A DNA stretch of 5,747 bases from CAYLWZ01 sp964585805 (GTDB lineage Bacteria > Patescibacteriota > Minisyncoccia > Minisyncoccales > GWA2-38-27). Below, in pieces: positions 5,456 through 5,747 of this stretch. Position 1 is the stretch's first letter; each line of letters begins with the position of its first letter. A program made the translations under genes and the position numbers. Under the pieces are notes generated by a model. That model ran no database searches, was not told the DNA's origin, and saw only the letters and a list, made by a program, of their open reading frames with translations. The DNA lies in assembly GCA_964585805.1 (NCBI GenBank), contig CAZPFE010000035.1:1-5747 (forward strand). Reading direction: 5' to 3'.

Positions 5456-5747
5456 ATGAAAGTAATTTTATTGCAAGATATAGAAGGTTTAGGAAAAAAA
5501 TACGAGGTTAAAGAAGTAGCAGACGGTTATGCGAGAAATTTTTTATTGCCTAAAAAAATGGCAAAACAAGCAACAGAAGAAGCATTGAGATGGTTGGAGA
5601 TGCAAAAAGAAATTGAGGCAGAAAAAGCGGAAAAAGAATTAAAAGAAATTGAAAAGGAAGTGGAAAAATTAGAAGGATTGGAGGTGATAATTCAAGTAAA
5701 AGTGGGAGAGAAAGGTCAATTATTTGAAAAGATTAGCAGTCAGAAGA
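5456..5747 (+). CDS. rplI: Ribosomal protein bL9, 3' end cut by window
   Basis: The first 97 residues of large-subunit protein bL9, which binds 23S rRNA through its N-terminal domain and helps keep translational fidelity. MKVILLQDIEGLGKKYEVKEV followed by DGYARNFLLPKKMA (23-36) is the conserved N-terminal domain with the bL9 signature. Residues about 41-74 form the long, charged, Glu/Lys-rich connecting helix. VKVGEKGQLFEKISSQ (81-96) begins the C-terminal domain. bL9 is usually near 150 residues, so about 50 are missing past the window edge. The start follows an in-frame TAA at 5441-5443; the preceding sequence is A-rich with no Shine-Dalgarno. It begins 52 bases after the protease stop with no terminator between, so co-transcription is possible. 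Its usual rpsF-ssb-rpsR neighbours are not upstream. Confidence 0.96.
   Translation, partial: MKVILLQDIEGLGKKYEVKEVADGYARNFLLPKKMAKQATEEALRWLEMQKEIEAEKAEKELKEIEKEVEKLEGLEVIIQVKVGEKGQLFEKISSQK

Noticed and set aside
5424..5457. Direct repeat TTAAGAATAT at 5424 and 5448 before rplI
   Set aside because: A ten-base A/T-rich match at this composition is likely by chance and has no clear role.

Overview
The window is AT-rich bacterial DNA with compact genes and four coding regions around one divergent intergenic block. The overall look suggests a Candidate Phyla Radiation (Patescibacteria) genome, possibly Parcubacteria-like: A/T-loaded codon use, lysine- and isoleucine-rich proteins, no Shine-Dalgarno sequence before any of the four starts, and a tandem pair of GT39-type membrane glycosyltransferases. 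This placement is inference; there is no rRNA or other decisive marker here. No coding region contains an in-frame TGA, so the standard bacterial code fits.

Left half, minus strand (3458 down to 58): two large polytopic membrane proteins of the GT39/PMT/ArnT superfamily, 14 bases apart, probably one transcript. Both carry the acidic 'DE' pair in the first external loop and a soluble C-terminal extracytoplasmic part. They probably move sugars from a polyprenyl-phosphate carrier onto a surface acceptor; donor and acceptor cannot be read from sequence.

Middle (3459 to 4188, 730 bases, no gene): a divergent promoter region. Next to the minus-strand start is an extended -10-like promoter, and next to the plus-strand start a -35/-10-like pair. 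Between them lies a very unusual block: about 167 bases of almost pure pyrimidine including (TTTCC)5, three perfect GC-rich hairpins with related arms and G/C-rich flanks in both orientations, then about 99 bases of almost pure purine. A 21-bp perfect long-range inverted repeat overlaps the third hairpin, so the two folds compete. It looks like a cluster of small non-coding palindromic repeats, not a gene.

Right part, plus strand (4189 to the end): a membrane-anchored S41 carboxy-terminal processing protease with PDZ domain and intact Ser-Lys catalytic residues, followed 52 bases later by ribosomal protein bL9 (rplI), cut off by the window edge. The two may share a transcript. I see no CRISPR, tRNA, rRNA, transposase or complete mobile element. 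The strongest leads are the palindromic repeat cluster and the shared A-rich leaders; neither demonstrates a new system.
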